DNA of 48,693 nt from DATLXH01 sp035576005. GTDB taxonomy: Bacteria > Acidobacteriota > Thermoanaerobaculia > Gp7-AA8. Made by a program: the position numbers and the translations under genes. The notes under the pieces were generated by a model. It was not told where the DNA came from. It searched no databases and saw nothing but the letters and a program-made list of their open reading frames with translations. Where the stretch lies: contig DATLXH010000111.1 in assembly GCA_035576005.1 (NCBI GenBank), forward strand, positions 1 to 48,693, given 5' to 3'. Positions 15,982-24,583 of this stretch are shown piece after piece (position 1 is the stretch's first letter; each line of letters opens with the position of its first letter).

Positions 15982-16938
15982 TCAGCCGTAAGTCGTGTCG
16001 ACAGGGTGCTTCAGAAAATAAAGTCGCGATCTCTCGATGTCATTCCGGATCTGGTTTTTCAGCTCCACCGCCGATTGAAACTGCTGCTCCCGCCTGAGAA
16101 GCTTGTGAAAGTACACACGCACCGTATCGCCGTAGACGTTGGAGTCGAAGTCGAGGATGTGACTCTCGATCGTGATCGCATAGTTCTCGTACAGCGTCGG
16201 CCGGATCCCAATATTCGTCACACTTTCGAACGACCTGGAGAACGTCGCGAAACGCGACGACGTCACATAAACGCCTCGGCCGGGAAAGAGGTCGTTCTCC
16301 GGATCGACGTTCACGGTTGGTACACCGATCTTTCGTCCGAGACGACGCCCTGTTGCGACACGTCCGTCGATGAAATATGTCCGGCCGAGGGCCAGGGCGG
16401 TGGCTCTCATCGAACCTTTTTCGATGGTCGATCGCACCACCGAGCTCGAAACTCGAATTCCCCGAATGCGGATTTCGGGAATCCCTTCGACGCGAAATCC
16501 GACGCGGTCTCCCCATTCTTTCAATCGTGCGAAATTTCCTTGCCTTCCCGCGCCGAAACAGAAGTCCTGTCCGATGTGGATCTCGGCGACTTTGAGACTA
16601 TCCACAAGGAACTCTTTGATGAACTGGTCGGCGGTCCACCGGGAGAATTCATGAGAGAACGGGATGACGAGCAGTCCGTCCACCCCGAGTGCTTCAAGAA
16701 TCTCGACCTTCTGTTCGAGCGTCGTGATCTGGCGAGGAGCGCGATCTGGTGCGATCAGTGAGAGCGGGTGAGGGTGGAACGTGATGACCGCGCTCGGCTT
16801 TCCCTTCTGTCGTCCCCGCTCCACGAGCGATCGCACGATCTCCTGATGTCCGGCGTGCATGCCGTCGAAGTTACCGATCGTGGCGATGCATCCAGTGGGC
16901 AGGTCACTTTGGTTGAGGGGGTCTCGGAATACCAGCAT
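15982..16938 (-). CDS. ribF: Bifunctional riboflavin kinase / FAD synthetase
   Basis: A 318-residue enzyme that makes FMN and then FAD from riboflavin. The N-terminal adenylyltransferase domain shows IGNFDGMHAGHQ (HxGH nucleotidyl-transferase motif) near 20 and RVSSSVVRSTIEKG near 165. The C-terminal riboflavin kinase domain shows GRVATGRRLGRKIGVPTVNV near 195-214 and NIGIRPT. ATG 16938 is preferred; a start at 16974 adds 12 residues without similarity. No strong ribosome site is seen. It stands apart from its neighbours, and no FMN riboswitch was found upstream. Confidence 0.95.
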   Translation of the reverse strand: MLVFRDPLNQSDLPTGCIATIGNFDGMHAGHQEIVRSLVERGRQKGKPSAVITFHPHPLSLIAPDRAPRQITTLEQKVEILEALGVDGLLVIPFSHEFSRWTADQFIKEFLVDSLKVAEIHIGQDFCFGAGRQGNFARLKEWGDRVGFRVEGIPEIRIRGIRVSSSVVRSTIEKGSMRATALALGRTYFIDGRVATGRRLGRKIGVPTVNVDPENDLFPGRGVYVTSSRFATFSRSFESVTNIGIRPTLYENYAITIESHILDFDSNVYGDTVRVYFHKLLRREQQFQSAVELKNQIRNDIERSRLYFLKHPVDTTYG

Positions 16939-17069
16939 GATTAGTTGAGCACGACAATGCGCCGCGCTCGGCAAAGTGTAACCGCTGCGAGAAGGGTCGA
17001 CTGATCCTGGTGGTCCACGAGCCCGTGGGAGTCCAACCCCGGGTCAGTTGATTGAGACAAGCAAAGACC

Positions 17070-17104
17070 GGGAGCGGGAGCGAGATCGGGCCGCTCCCGC
17101 TCCC
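17070..17104. repeat. R4 GC-rich hairpin, copy 1
   Basis: GGGAGCGGGAGCG (17070-17082) pairs perfectly with CGCTCCCGCTCCC (17092-17104), a 13-bp stem with a 9-base loop. It is followed by CTTTCATTAACAGT. The same stem words with the same flank recur at 48424-48530. It could end transcription from either side, but the flank is only weakly T-rich. Confidence 0.6.
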
Positions 17105-17202
17105 GCTCCTTTCATTAACAGTTCATCAGGCCATCGGACCGGGAGTCAAAGCGTAGAATCCGGGCGGGTTTGTGCGAATAAATGATCGCGTAAGATCGTT
17201 GA

Positions 17203-18201
17203 ATGCACTCGATGAATCACCACTACGCCGACAATAGCCACGAGCTCAAAAGTGCCCTGGGTCGGGAGATTCCGACCGAGGCCCTTCGCGAGCTGCATGT
17301 GCGAAGGCCGGTGGTGCATGCGGCAATCGCGGTTGCGCTTTTCGCCGTCCTCGCATTGTCCAGCGTTCTGATTGCCAATCTCGATCGTTGGTTCCTCTGG
17401 CTTCCCTTCGCCGTGATTTCAGGATTTGCCATTTTCAACTTCACCGTGATGCTTCATGAGGTCGTTCATCGGACCGTACTGGCCACGCACGATGATCGAA
17501 AGAACCGGCTCATCGGGTTCCTCTACTCCATCCCGAGCGGAATCTCTTCGAGTCAGTTCACCCGATGGCATCTCGACCATCATGCCGGCCTTGGTTCTTT
17601 CGAAGAGGATCCGAAGCGTCATTACCTTTCACCGAAGATCAACGCTCGCTGGTTCAAGGCTTTGTATTTCACGCCAGCGCTTTTTTCGATTTACTTCCGG
17701 GCCGCGCGCCTTGAGTCCGCCAGCTATCCGATCGAGTTGCAGAAGACGATCAAGCGGGAGCGGCTTGTTACGATCCTTTTTCACCTCGGGGTTCTTGGCG
17801 TGCTCATCGCCCTCGCGGGTTTCCCGCTGGCGTGGAAGATCTACATGGTTCCGGTCTTTTTCGTGTTCCCGGTGGCGTTTGGTCTCAACCGGCTCGGGCA
17901 GCACTTTGATATTGATCCGGCGGATCCTGCAAAATGGGCGACTCTGGTCAAGGGTTCGAGGTTCTGGGACGTGGCGTTTCTCTTCTCGAACTATCACCTC
18001 GAGCATCACTACTTTCCGACGGTCCCTTTCTATAACCTTCCGGCGCTCCAGCGCCTCCTCGCACCGTTCTACGAACGGCGCGGCTTCTCGTATCGAACCT
18101 ACGGGCAGCTCTTGTGGCAGTACCTCGTGCTCAATCGCAAACCGCATACGAAGTGGGAATCGGCCCCGAGCGCTGAAGGTCTCGCAGTCCGTCAGAGCTG
18201 A
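17203..18201 (+). CDS. Membrane fatty-acid desaturase
   Basis: A 332-residue membrane di-iron desaturase. The three histidine clusters are in place: HEVVH (85-89), HLDHH (123-127) and HLEHH near residue 268. Hydrophobic segments lie at about 40-60, 66-84 and two more between 170 and 225, as in the acyl-lipid/sterol desaturase superfamily. It probably introduces a double bond into membrane acyl chains or hydroxylates a lipid; the exact substrate is not readable. ATG 17212 is an alternative start. It is a single gene, bounded by repeat hairpins R4 and R3. Confidence 0.88.
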   Translation: MHSMNHHYADNSHELKSALGREIPTEALRELHVRRPVVHAAIAVALFAVLALSSVLIANLDRWFLWLPFAVISGFAIFNFTVMLHEVVHRTVLATHDDRKNRLIGFLYSIPSGISSSQFTRWHLDHHAGLGSFEEDPKRHYLSPKINARWFKALYFTPALFSIYFRAARLESASYPIELQKTIKRERLVTILFHLGVLGVLIALAGFPLAWKIYMVPVFFVFPVAFGLNRLGQHFDIDPADPAKWATLVKGSRFWDVAFLFSNYHLEHHYFPTVPFYNLPALQRLLAPFYERRGFSYRTYGQLLWQYLVLNRKPHTKWESAPSAEGLAVRQS

Positions 18202-18233
18202 GCCGGCTTCCCAAAGGTCGTCACGAAACGCCG

Positions 18234-18555
18234 GTGTCGTCCCGAGCTTGGGTGGGCGTGCGTGAGGGGCGAGGGACCTCGCAAGCTTCTACGCCGGTAC
18301 ATCCTGATCGACGAGCGTGGCCTGCGAGTCTTCGTGCAGCTGCGGAACAGATTCCAGTCTCGCGTCGGACTCTCGCCGTTCACCGGACTTGGTAGCGTAA
18401 ACGTAGAGGCTCACGGCGAAACCGTGGGACATCAGCGATCCGAAGCTGCGGCTTTTTACGGCCCCACGCAGCGACCGTCGCATTGATGGGACCGGAGTAG
18501 AAGCTTGCGAGATCCCTCGCCCCTCCCACCCCTCCGCCCAAGCTCGGGACGACAC
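18234..18555. repeat. R3 long inverted-repeat element, 64-bp arms
   Basis: Arm 18234-18297 (TGTCGTCCCGAGCTTGGG...) is repeated inverted at 18492-18555 with about a dozen differences. Both arms contain GCAAGCTTCTAC at the inner end. The 194-base centre is not a recognisable gene, although the minus strand reads openly through it (SRSFGSLMSHGFAV...). This could be a foldback element or MITE. It fills almost all of the 426-base gap between the desaturase and lat, and is the only structure there. Confidence 0.75.
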
Positions 18556-18627
18556 ATCGTTTCTTTCTCTCAGGCGCAGCGCACCCGCTGTTAAATGGCC
18601 CAGGGACGACACGGGTGCGACCGCCGT

Positions 18628-19983
18628 TTACGCGATCTGCCGGATCGAGCTCTCGATGCGTTGCAATCCTTCGCTCGCTTCGTCGGCGCTGAGAGTCAGG
18701 GCTGGTCGAAAGCGAATGGATCGCTGGCCTGACGACAGAACGATCATGTCGTTCTTTGCCATCTCCTTGATTGTCTTGTCTCGAATCTCAGCGCTGGGAA
18801 GATCAAACGCGCACATGAGTCCGCGGCCGCGAACATTCGTCAGCATTCCCGGGAACTGCTGACCGATCGCTTCGAGTCCAGTGAGAAAGTGTTTTCCGAC
18901 GGTTGCTACATTCTCGACAACCCGCTCCTCGGCGATGATTTCGAGGTAACGCTGCGAGCGGACCATGTCCGTGAGATTTCCGCCCCAGGTCGAATTGATC
19001 CTCGATGAAACCGTGAAGACGTTGTCCTCGATTTCATCAATTCGCCCATTCGAAGCGAACCCGCAGACCTGGGTTTTCTTGCCGAAGGCGAAGAGGTCAG
19101 GCTCCACACCGAAGTGCTGGAACGACCACATTTTTCCGGTAACGCCGACTCCCGACTGCACCTCATCGAAAATCAGCAGCATCTCGTTCTCATCACAAAG
19201 CTGACGGACTTTCCGGAAGTACTCGGGACGGAAGTGGTTGTCACCACCCTCGCCCTGAATTGGTTCCATGATGAATGCAGCGATGTCGTCCTTGCGCTCG
19301 TGCAGAAACTTCTTGGCCTGGGCGATCGACTCATCTTCGAGCCGTTCCACATCGGCCAGCGACGCGTCCGAGGCGGGAAACGTGAGCTTGGGGTTCACGA
19401 TGCGCGGCCAGTCGAATTTCGGAAAGTACTGCGTCTTGCGAGGGTCCGCTGTATTCGTCAGTGAGAGTGTGTAGCCGGTGCGGCCGTGAAATGCCTCTTT
19501 GAGGTGGAGGATCTGTCGCCCGCGCTCTTCCTTGATCCCGCGCTTGAAGTTCTTCCGCACCTTCCAGTCGAACGCCGCTTTCAGCGCGTTCTCGATTCCA
19601 GCCGCGCCTCCCTCAATCAGGAAGAGATGCTTCGAGTGCGAGTGGGGGAGCGCGAGGCGGGCGAATGTGTCGACGAACTCCGCCATCTGCGTAGTGTAGA
19701 TGTCGGAGTTCGCAGGCTTGTTGATCGATGCTGCCAGCAGACGCTCGCGGAACTCCTCGGTCATCAACCGGGGATGGTTGTAGCCGATAGGGCACGATGC
19801 GAAGTTGGAGAAAAAGTCGAGGAGCTTCCGGCCGCGACGCGAATCGAACACCCATGAACCCTGCGACTTGGTGAGGTCCATGACGAAGTCGTAGCCGTCT
19901 GCGAGCATGTGACTCGACAGAACGCTGTGAACGTCCGACGGCTGGACATGAATTTTGCGATCTGTAATGGAAGAAACGGGCAT
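18628..19983 (-). CDS. lat: L-lysine 6-aminotransferase
   Basis: A class-III PLP aminotransferase of 451 residues that moves the epsilon-amino group of lysine to 2-oxoglutarate, giving allysine (and so 1-piperideine-6-carboxylate). Seen: NFASCPIGYNHP, EGGAAGIENALKAAFDW, LKEAFHGRTGYTLS, IMEPIQGEGGDNHF, IFDEVQSGVG (PLP-ring Asp) and FGKKTQVCG with the Schiff-base Lys. The combination and length match the Lat group rather than ornithine or acetylornithine enzymes. ATG 19983 follows GAGGTG. It is divergent from the thiolase gene across a heptamer repeat, which fits a shared catabolic region, though no allysine dehydrogenase is present. Confidence 0.9.
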   Translation of the reverse strand: MPVSSITDRKIHVQPSDVHSVLSSHMLADGYDFVMDLTKSQGSWVFDSRRGRKLLDFFSNFASCPIGYNHPRLMTEEFRERLLAASINKPANSDIYTTQMAEFVDTFARLALPHSHSKHLFLIEGGAAGIENALKAAFDWKVRKNFKRGIKEERGRQILHLKEAFHGRTGYTLSLTNTADPRKTQYFPKFDWPRIVNPKLTFPASDASLADVERLEDESIAQAKKFLHERKDDIAAFIMEPIQGEGGDNHFRPEYFRKVRQLCDENEMLLIFDEVQSGVGVTGKMWSFQHFGVEPDLFAFGKKTQVCGFASNGRIDEIEDNVFTVSSRINSTWGGNLTDMVRSQRYLEIIAEERVVENVATVGKHFLTGLEAIGQQFPGMLTNVRGRGLMCAFDLPSAEIRDKTIKEMAKNDMIVLSSGQRSIRFRPALTLSADEASEGLQRIESSIRQIA

Positions 19984-20032
19984 GAAACACCTCACAGAGA
20001 AGTTGATGGGATGATAGCAGAGGGTGAAAAGA

Positions 20033-20106
20033 CAGAATGCAGAATGCAGAATGCAGAATGCGGATCGCAGAATACGGAATGCAGATTCAGAATGCAGACG
20101 CAGAAC
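20033..20106. repeat. Degenerate heptamer tandem array (AGAATGC)n, R5 family
   Basis: About ten degenerate units of AGAATGC run head to tail between lat and the thiolase gene, with variants GGATCGC, AGAATAC, GGAATGC and AGACGC. It lies in the divergent promoter gap, where length change by slippage could alter promoter spacing. The same words appear at 6187-6235 and 33719-33799. Confidence 0.7.
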
Positions 20107-20134
20107 TCACCGGCCCTGAAGCACAGGAGATTCC

Positions 20135-21313
20135 ATGAAAGAAATCGTCATACTCGGCGCTGCGCGGACTCCCATTGGATCGTTCATGGGCGCACTCTCC
20201 TCAGTTCCCGCCCCTAAGCTCGGTTCCACTGCGATCTCATGCGCATTGCAGACTGCGGGAGTCTCTCCGGAGCAGATCCAGCAGGTCATCATGGGGAATG
20301 TCCTTCAGGCCGCGATCGGTCAGGCGCCTGCAAGGCAGGCGGGCCTTGGTGCAGGCATTCCTGTCTCCGCTCCCGCCGTGACGATCAACAAAGTCTGCGG
20401 CTCGGGCCTTCAAGCCGTAATGTTCGCGGCCAACGATATCCGCTGTGGCGATTACGAGATTGCAGTCGCTGGTGGGATGGAGTCGATGTCGAACGTTCCG
20501 TTTGCGCTTCCAGGCGCGCGCAGCGGATTGCGAATGGGAAACGGCAAGGTCATCGACCTCATGGTCCACGATGGTCTTTGGGATCCCTACGACGACAAAC
20601 ATATGGGAAGCTGCGCCGAGATCTGCGTCGACAAGTACGAAGTCACGCGGGAGGAGCAGGACGCTTACACGCTCGAGTCCTACACGCGAGCCCAGGATGC
20701 AACCCGCAAGGGGAAATTCAAGAGTGAGATCGCAGTCGTCGAAGTTTCAGGGAAGAAAGGAAAGACCGTCGTTGCGGACGACGAAGAGCCGTTCGCCGCA
20801 CCTCTCGACAAAATGAAGTCGCTCAAACCCGCTTTCAAGAAAGAGGGTGGCAGCGTGACTGCAGCAAATTCATCGAAGATCAACGACGGGGCTGCAGCTC
20901 TCATAGTCTCATCGGCTGAGCACGCTTCGAAGAATGGACTGAAGCCTATCGCGCGGATCATCGCGCAGGGCAGCGTTGCCCAGGAGCCCGAATGGTTCAC
21001 GACCGCGCCCGTTCGAGCCATTGATCTCGTTCTCGGAAAAGCCGGGATGAGTGTCGAGGACATCGATCTTTTCGAAGTGAACGAGGCGTTTGCGGTCGTG
21101 GCAATGGTTGCGATGAAGGAATCGAAGATCCCCTACGAAAAGCTCAACGTTCACGGTGGTGCCGTCGCTCTCGGGCATCCCATCGGTGCAAGCGGCGCTC
21201 GAATTCTCGTTACACTGATTCACGCGATGCGGGATCGGAACAAGCAGCGTGGACTGGCCGCCATCTGCATCGGTGGCGGCGAGGCCGCAGCGATGATTGT
21301 CGAACTGATCTGA
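20135..21313 (+). CDS. Acetyl-CoA C-acetyltransferase (thiolase)
   Basis: A 392-residue biosynthetic/degradative thiolase interconverting acetoacetyl-CoA and two acetyl-CoA. The acyl-accepting Cys is in NKVCGSGLQAV (near 89); the C-terminal signatures GHPIGASGARIL and CIGGGEAAA supply the catalytic His and second Cys. The start ATG 20135 has AGGAG six bases upstream. With the CoA-transferase genes scoA and scoB downstream it makes an acetoacetate-using (ketone body) module: activation by CoA transfer, then thiolysis. The phaA or atoB names would be guesses. Confidence 0.93.
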   Translation: MKEIVILGAARTPIGSFMGALSSVPAPKLGSTAISCALQTAGVSPEQIQQVIMGNVLQAAIGQAPARQAGLGAGIPVSAPAVTINKVCGSGLQAVMFAANDIRCGDYEIAVAGGMESMSNVPFALPGARSGLRMGNGKVIDLMVHDGLWDPYDDKHMGSCAEICVDKYEVTREEQDAYTLESYTRAQDATRKGKFKSEIAVVEVSGKKGKTVVADDEEPFAAPLDKMKSLKPAFKKEGGSVTAANSSKINDGAAALIVSSAEHASKNGLKPIARIIAQGSVAQEPEWFTTAPVRAIDLVLGKAGMSVEDIDLFEVNEAFAVVAMVAMKESKIPYEKLNVHGGAVALGHPIGASGARILVTLIHAMRDRNKQRGLAAICIGGGEAAAMIVELI

Positions 21314-21334
21314 TCCCCAGGAGGCTGTTGCTTC

Positions 21335-21418
21335 ATGAGAGTCTGCAGCAAGTGCGGCTTTGTTGGTACCTTCATCGACCTTTCGCGCTATCCCGGGATC
21401 TTTCCTGACCAGACATGA
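21335..21418 (+). CDS. Possible 27-residue Cys-motif small protein
   Basis: A short frame MRVCSKCGFVGTF... of 27 codons lies between the thiolase gene and scoA, behind a strong AGGAGG about ten bases from its ATG. It contains one C-x2-C pair and ends IFPDQT. It could be a true small protein or a leader peptide, or the ribosome site may be fortuitous. It is too short to judge from codon use. Confidence 0.35.
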   Translation: MRVCSKCGFVGTFIDLSRYPGIFPDQT

Positions 21419-21457
21419 GCGCTACACTGAACCTGTGCGAGGGAGTGACAGGTAACG

Positions 21458-22150
21458 ATGAATAAGGTCGTCAACTCCGCTGAGGAAGCGGTCCGCGATG
21501 TGACCGATGGAATGACGCTCGTGGTGGGCGGCTTCGGTTTGTGCGGCATCCCGGAAAATCTAATCGGCGCGCTCGTGAAGTCCCGGGTGAAGTCACTCAC
21601 CTGCGTCTCCAATAACGCCGGCGTTGACGGCTGGGGTCTGGGACTGCTCCTCCAGACCAGACAAATCAGAAAGATGGTTTCGTCGTATGTTGGAGAGAAC
21701 GCAGAATTCGAAAGGCAGTTCCTGTCGGGCGAGCTCGAGGTCGAATTTGTGCCGCAGGGAACTCTGGCCGAGCGAATGCGCGCGGGCGGCGCCGGCATCC
21801 CGGGCTTCTTTACTCCTGCTGGTTTCGGAACGGTCGTAGCGGAGGGGAAAGAAACGCGCGAGTTCGACGGCACGAACTACGTCCTGGAACGCGGAATCGT
21901 CGGCGACTTCTCGCTGGTCGCGGCGTGGCGTGGAGACCGGCTTGGCAACCTCGTCTATCGGAAGACTGCACGCAACTTCAATCCGATGGCGGCAACGGCT
22001 GGCCGGATCTGTGTTGCGGAGGTCGAAGAACTCGTCGAAGTCGGTGAGCTGGACCCGGACAACGTGCACACGCCCGGGATCTTCGTCCATCGGGTAGTAG
22101 TGGCATCTCGAGAAAAACGAATCGAGCAGCGAACTACCCGCAAGAGCTGA
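21458..22150 (+). CDS. scoA: 3-oxoacid CoA-transferase subunit A
   Basis: The 230-residue alpha subunit of succinyl-CoA:3-ketoacid CoA-transferase. Seen: VVGGFGLCGIPENLI (family signature 1) near 22, the CVSNNAGVDGWGLG loop, and PQGTLAERMRAGGAGIPGFFTP. It transfers CoA from succinyl-CoA to acetoacetate together with the beta subunit. ATG 21458 has AGGTAA upstream. Normally the beta gene follows at once; here it is 1.8 kb away at 23924, behind a gene on the other strand. The stop lies three bases from the stop of that convergent gene. Confidence 0.93.
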   Translation: MNKVVNSAEEAVRDVTDGMTLVVGGFGLCGIPENLIGALVKSRVKSLTCVSNNAGVDGWGLGLLLQTRQIRKMVSSYVGENAEFERQFLSGELEVEFVPQGTLAERMRAGGAGIPGFFTPAGFGTVVAEGKETREFDGTNYVLERGIVGDFSLVAAWRGDRLGNLVYRKTARNFNPMAATAGRICVAEVEELVEVGELDPDNVHTPGIFVHRVVVASREKRIEQRTTRKS

Positions 22151-22153
22151 AGC

Positions 22154-23878
22154 TCACCTAGCCGGATCGCTTCGTTCGAGCGCAAACACGTATCCCTTCC
22201 GAGCGCCGAATAGTCGCGGGTATGGGAAGCCGGCAAGAGGCCTGTATCCGGGCAAGAGGTTGAATGTGATGAGGTAGCGGTCATCCATGACTGCGAAGCC
22301 TCGTTTACCGAGATCCTTGCGGCCCGTCTTGAGCGCAAGAAATGCGTTGATTTCATAGCCGCCGTCCATCTGCTCGAGAGTGACTCCGCCCTTTCGTAGA
22401 AAGCGGTAAGCGTCCCACCGCGCACGATTCCAGGCGAGGTACTCTTGTGTGGCGGTCACCGAAAAAATGGCGACGACGGCGACCGCAATGGCGGCGGTCC
22501 AACGGGTCCTGCGCTGCGACCAGTCAACCACCAGTGCGCCCAGGATCGGGAGGCTCCAGAGGGCGTCGAGAGAGTAACGATCCATGAAGAATTTCATGAA
22601 GCAGAGGATGAAGGCTCCGCTGAAAGCCGAATAGGAGGCGAGGATCACAGCGAGTCGGTCGCGTTCGACGTGACGCTCACTCGCGCTGCGAATCAACAAT
22701 ACGACCAGCCCGGCACCGAGCACTGCGGCCAGGAGTGTGAGAGCGGCCCGGGCAGGGTTGCCAAGGTGCGCGGGCGGATAGAGATATCCGAGGTGAAAGG
22801 TGTCGCGCAGTGTCTGAGGTCCGAGCCCGAGGTTCGCGAACACGTTTCCGCCGTTACGGTAGGGAAAGGCGTTGCGCACTCGGATCATCGTGGTGGCAGG
22901 AATGAGGAAAAGTGCAACCAAGGAGGCTGAAAGAAGCACCCATCGCCGCGTCCAGGAACGACGAGAGAGCGCTGCGGCTGTGGCGACGGGGAGGAACAAC
23001 AGGGCACCGGTCATGAAGTTGAATGCTGTGTTGAGCGACGGCATCATTACGAAGTTCCGTAGGACCGATTGCGTTGTCCACTCGACCGTTTTCCGGTGGA
23101 CCTTGTGCTCCTCAGCCGAAGGAACAAGCACGGATGTGAAGGCAAATAGTGCGACGAAAATCATGATCGCGAGGATTGGAGGGAGTGCCAGTCGCGCAGA
23201 CCGGACTCCGAGCTCTCGTCGCAGGTGAATCAATGCAAGGATTGGAGGAATCGCGTTTGCGACTCCCACCTGCCGGACCAGAAAGGAGAGCACGACGGCA
23301 GTGGCCCCCAGTACGGAAAACCAATCGCTTCTGCGCGTGATGGCCGTGTGGAACAGGCATAGCGACACGAGCGACAGGAATACGAACGGGACATGGGTCA
23401 TGTAAGTGAATGACGCCCAGAAAAAGATCGGATGAAAGAGCAGCGAGAGGGTCATGAGAGCTCTCGGTTTGAAAGGGACCCGCAACGACGCAAGAAAAAC
23501 ATTGAACAGGAGCGTGGTTGCCAGCGAGAGACAGAGCGTCGAAGCACGCAGGACTTCGAATGACCGGCCGAAAACTTTCGACCAGGCAGCTCCCCAGACG
23601 ATTTGTGCCCGCAACGTAGCTGCGGTGAACGGTGTGAATTGAAACTTTCCAGTCTCCGCCCAGGTCCAGGTATCGAACGCGAAATCCCAGTCATCGTCGA
23701 GCGGAAACTCTCCTCGAGGGTTCACGGCAGCGACGACGACTGCGAACAGCAGAACAAGGGCGAGGAGCTCGAGCCTCCGGGAGGGAGGAGAGTGCCTCAA
23801 TGAACTAGTGAGCTCCTGCAAACGCAATTTATCGGCCTTGAATGGAAGCAGAGTCGTTATTGTATTGGACTGCGACAC
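22154..23878 (-). CDS. Polytopic membrane protein, GT39/ArnT-like glycosyltransferase
   Basis: A 574-residue membrane protein with about 11-12 hydrophobic spans. After the first span (about 38-54) comes the periplasmic loop with PLDDDWDFAF, an acidic pair in the place used by PMT/ArnT-type GT-C enzymes to bind a polyprenyl-phosphate sugar. The remaining spans run to about 495, followed by a soluble tail. It probably transfers a sugar outside the membrane onto lipid or protein. GTG 23878 overlaps an 18-bp palindrome. It separates scoA from scoB and runs opposite to both, so it looks inserted. Confidence 0.65.
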   Translation of the reverse strand: MSQSNTITTLLPFKADKLRLQELTSSLRHSPPSRRLELLALVLLFAVVVAAVNPRGEFPLDDDWDFAFDTWTWAETGKFQFTPFTAATLRAQIVWGAAWSKVFGRSFEVLRASTLCLSLATTLLFNVFLASLRVPFKPRALMTLSLLFHPIFFWASFTYMTHVPFVFLSLVSLCLFHTAITRRSDWFSVLGATAVVLSFLVRQVGVANAIPPILALIHLRRELGVRSARLALPPILAIMIFVALFAFTSVLVPSAEEHKVHRKTVEWTTQSVLRNFVMMPSLNTAFNFMTGALLFLPVATAAALSRRSWTRRWVLLSASLVALFLIPATTMIRVRNAFPYRNGGNVFANLGLGPQTLRDTFHLGYLYPPAHLGNPARAALTLLAAVLGAGLVVLLIRSASERHVERDRLAVILASYSAFSGAFILCFMKFFMDRYSLDALWSLPILGALVVDWSQRRTRWTAAIAVAVVAIFSVTATQEYLAWNRARWDAYRFLRKGGVTLEQMDGGYEINAFLALKTGRKDLGKRGFAVMDDRYLITFNLLPGYRPLAGFPYPRLFGARKGYVFALERSDPAR

Positions 23879-23895
23879 ACTCCACTAGTGGAGTG
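23878..23895. promoter_or_regulatory. Perfect 18-bp palindrome between divergent genes
   Basis: CACTCCA-CTAG-TGGAGTG is perfectly symmetric and lies between the membrane glycosyltransferase (minus) and scoB (plus), over the start codon of the former. It could be a repressor operator controlling both. Part of it, CTAGTGGAGTGTG, recurs at 48305-48317 upstream of the split transketolase genes. Confidence 0.4.
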
Positions 23896-23923
23896 AGACG
23901 CATTCAGGTGAGTCGGAGGCCCT

Positions 23924-24580
23924 ATGCCATTGACCAGAGACCAGATTGTTCGTCGAGCTGCAAGCGAGCTTCGCGACGGGTATTACGTGAATCTTGGAAT
24001 CGGAATACCAACACTGGTAGCCAACAGCATTCCTGAAGGAATGGACGTGATCCTTCAGTCAGAGAACGGGATTCTCGGTCTTGGGCCGTTTCCATCAGAC
24101 GAACAGGTCGACCCGGATCTGATCAATGCCGGAAAGCAGACGGTAACCGTCATGAAGGGCGCGTCGTTTTTCTCGTCGGCTGACTCCTTCGGAATGATCC
24201 GAGGTGGAAAAATCGACCTGTCGATTCTCGGGGCGATGCAGGTATCGGAAAAGGGCGATATCGCGAATTGGATGGTTCCAGGGGCTATGGTTAAGGGGAT
24301 GGGAGGGGCGATGGATCTTGTGGCCTCCGCCAGGCGCCTCGTCGTCACGATGGAGCACGTGACCAAGAAGGGGGAGAAAAAGATCCTTCTCAACTGCTCA
24401 CTTCCTCTCACCGGTGTCCGCTGCGTGAGCAGAATCATCACGGACTACTGCGTCATGGACGTGACATCCGCAGGCTTGCAGCTCATCGAGCTCGCGCCCG
24501 GTGTCAGCGCGCAGCAGGTGCAGGAGATGACGGAGCCGCGACTGATCATCGATGGTCCGATCGGTGAGATTGCTGCGTAG
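23924..24580 (+). CDS. scoB: 3-oxoacid CoA-transferase subunit B
   Basis: The 218-residue beta subunit. The catalytic glutamate lies in QSENGILGLGP near residue 47, where it forms the glutamyl-CoA thioester. VNLGIGIPT and GGKIDLSILGAMQVS are further family motifs. ATG 23924 has GGAGG upstream. It is in the same direction as scoA but must be made from a separate promoter or a long read-through, because a minus-strand gene lies between. The subunits act as a heterodimer pair, so both halves should still be needed. Confidence 0.93.
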   Translation: MPLTRDQIVRRAASELRDGYYVNLGIGIPTLVANSIPEGMDVILQSENGILGLGPFPSDEQVDPDLINAGKQTVTVMKGASFFSSADSFGMIRGGKIDLSILGAMQVSEKGDIANWMVPGAMVKGMGGAMDLVASARRLVVTMEHVTKKGEKKILLNCSLPLTGVRCVSRIITDYCVMDVTSAGLQLIELAPGVSAQQVQEMTEPRLIIDGPIGEIAA

Positions 24581-24583
24581 CTT

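Noticed and set aside
20033..20106. CRISPR-like array
   Set aside because: Units are 7 bases, adjacent and without spacers. No CRISPR array or cas gene is seen anywhere in the window.
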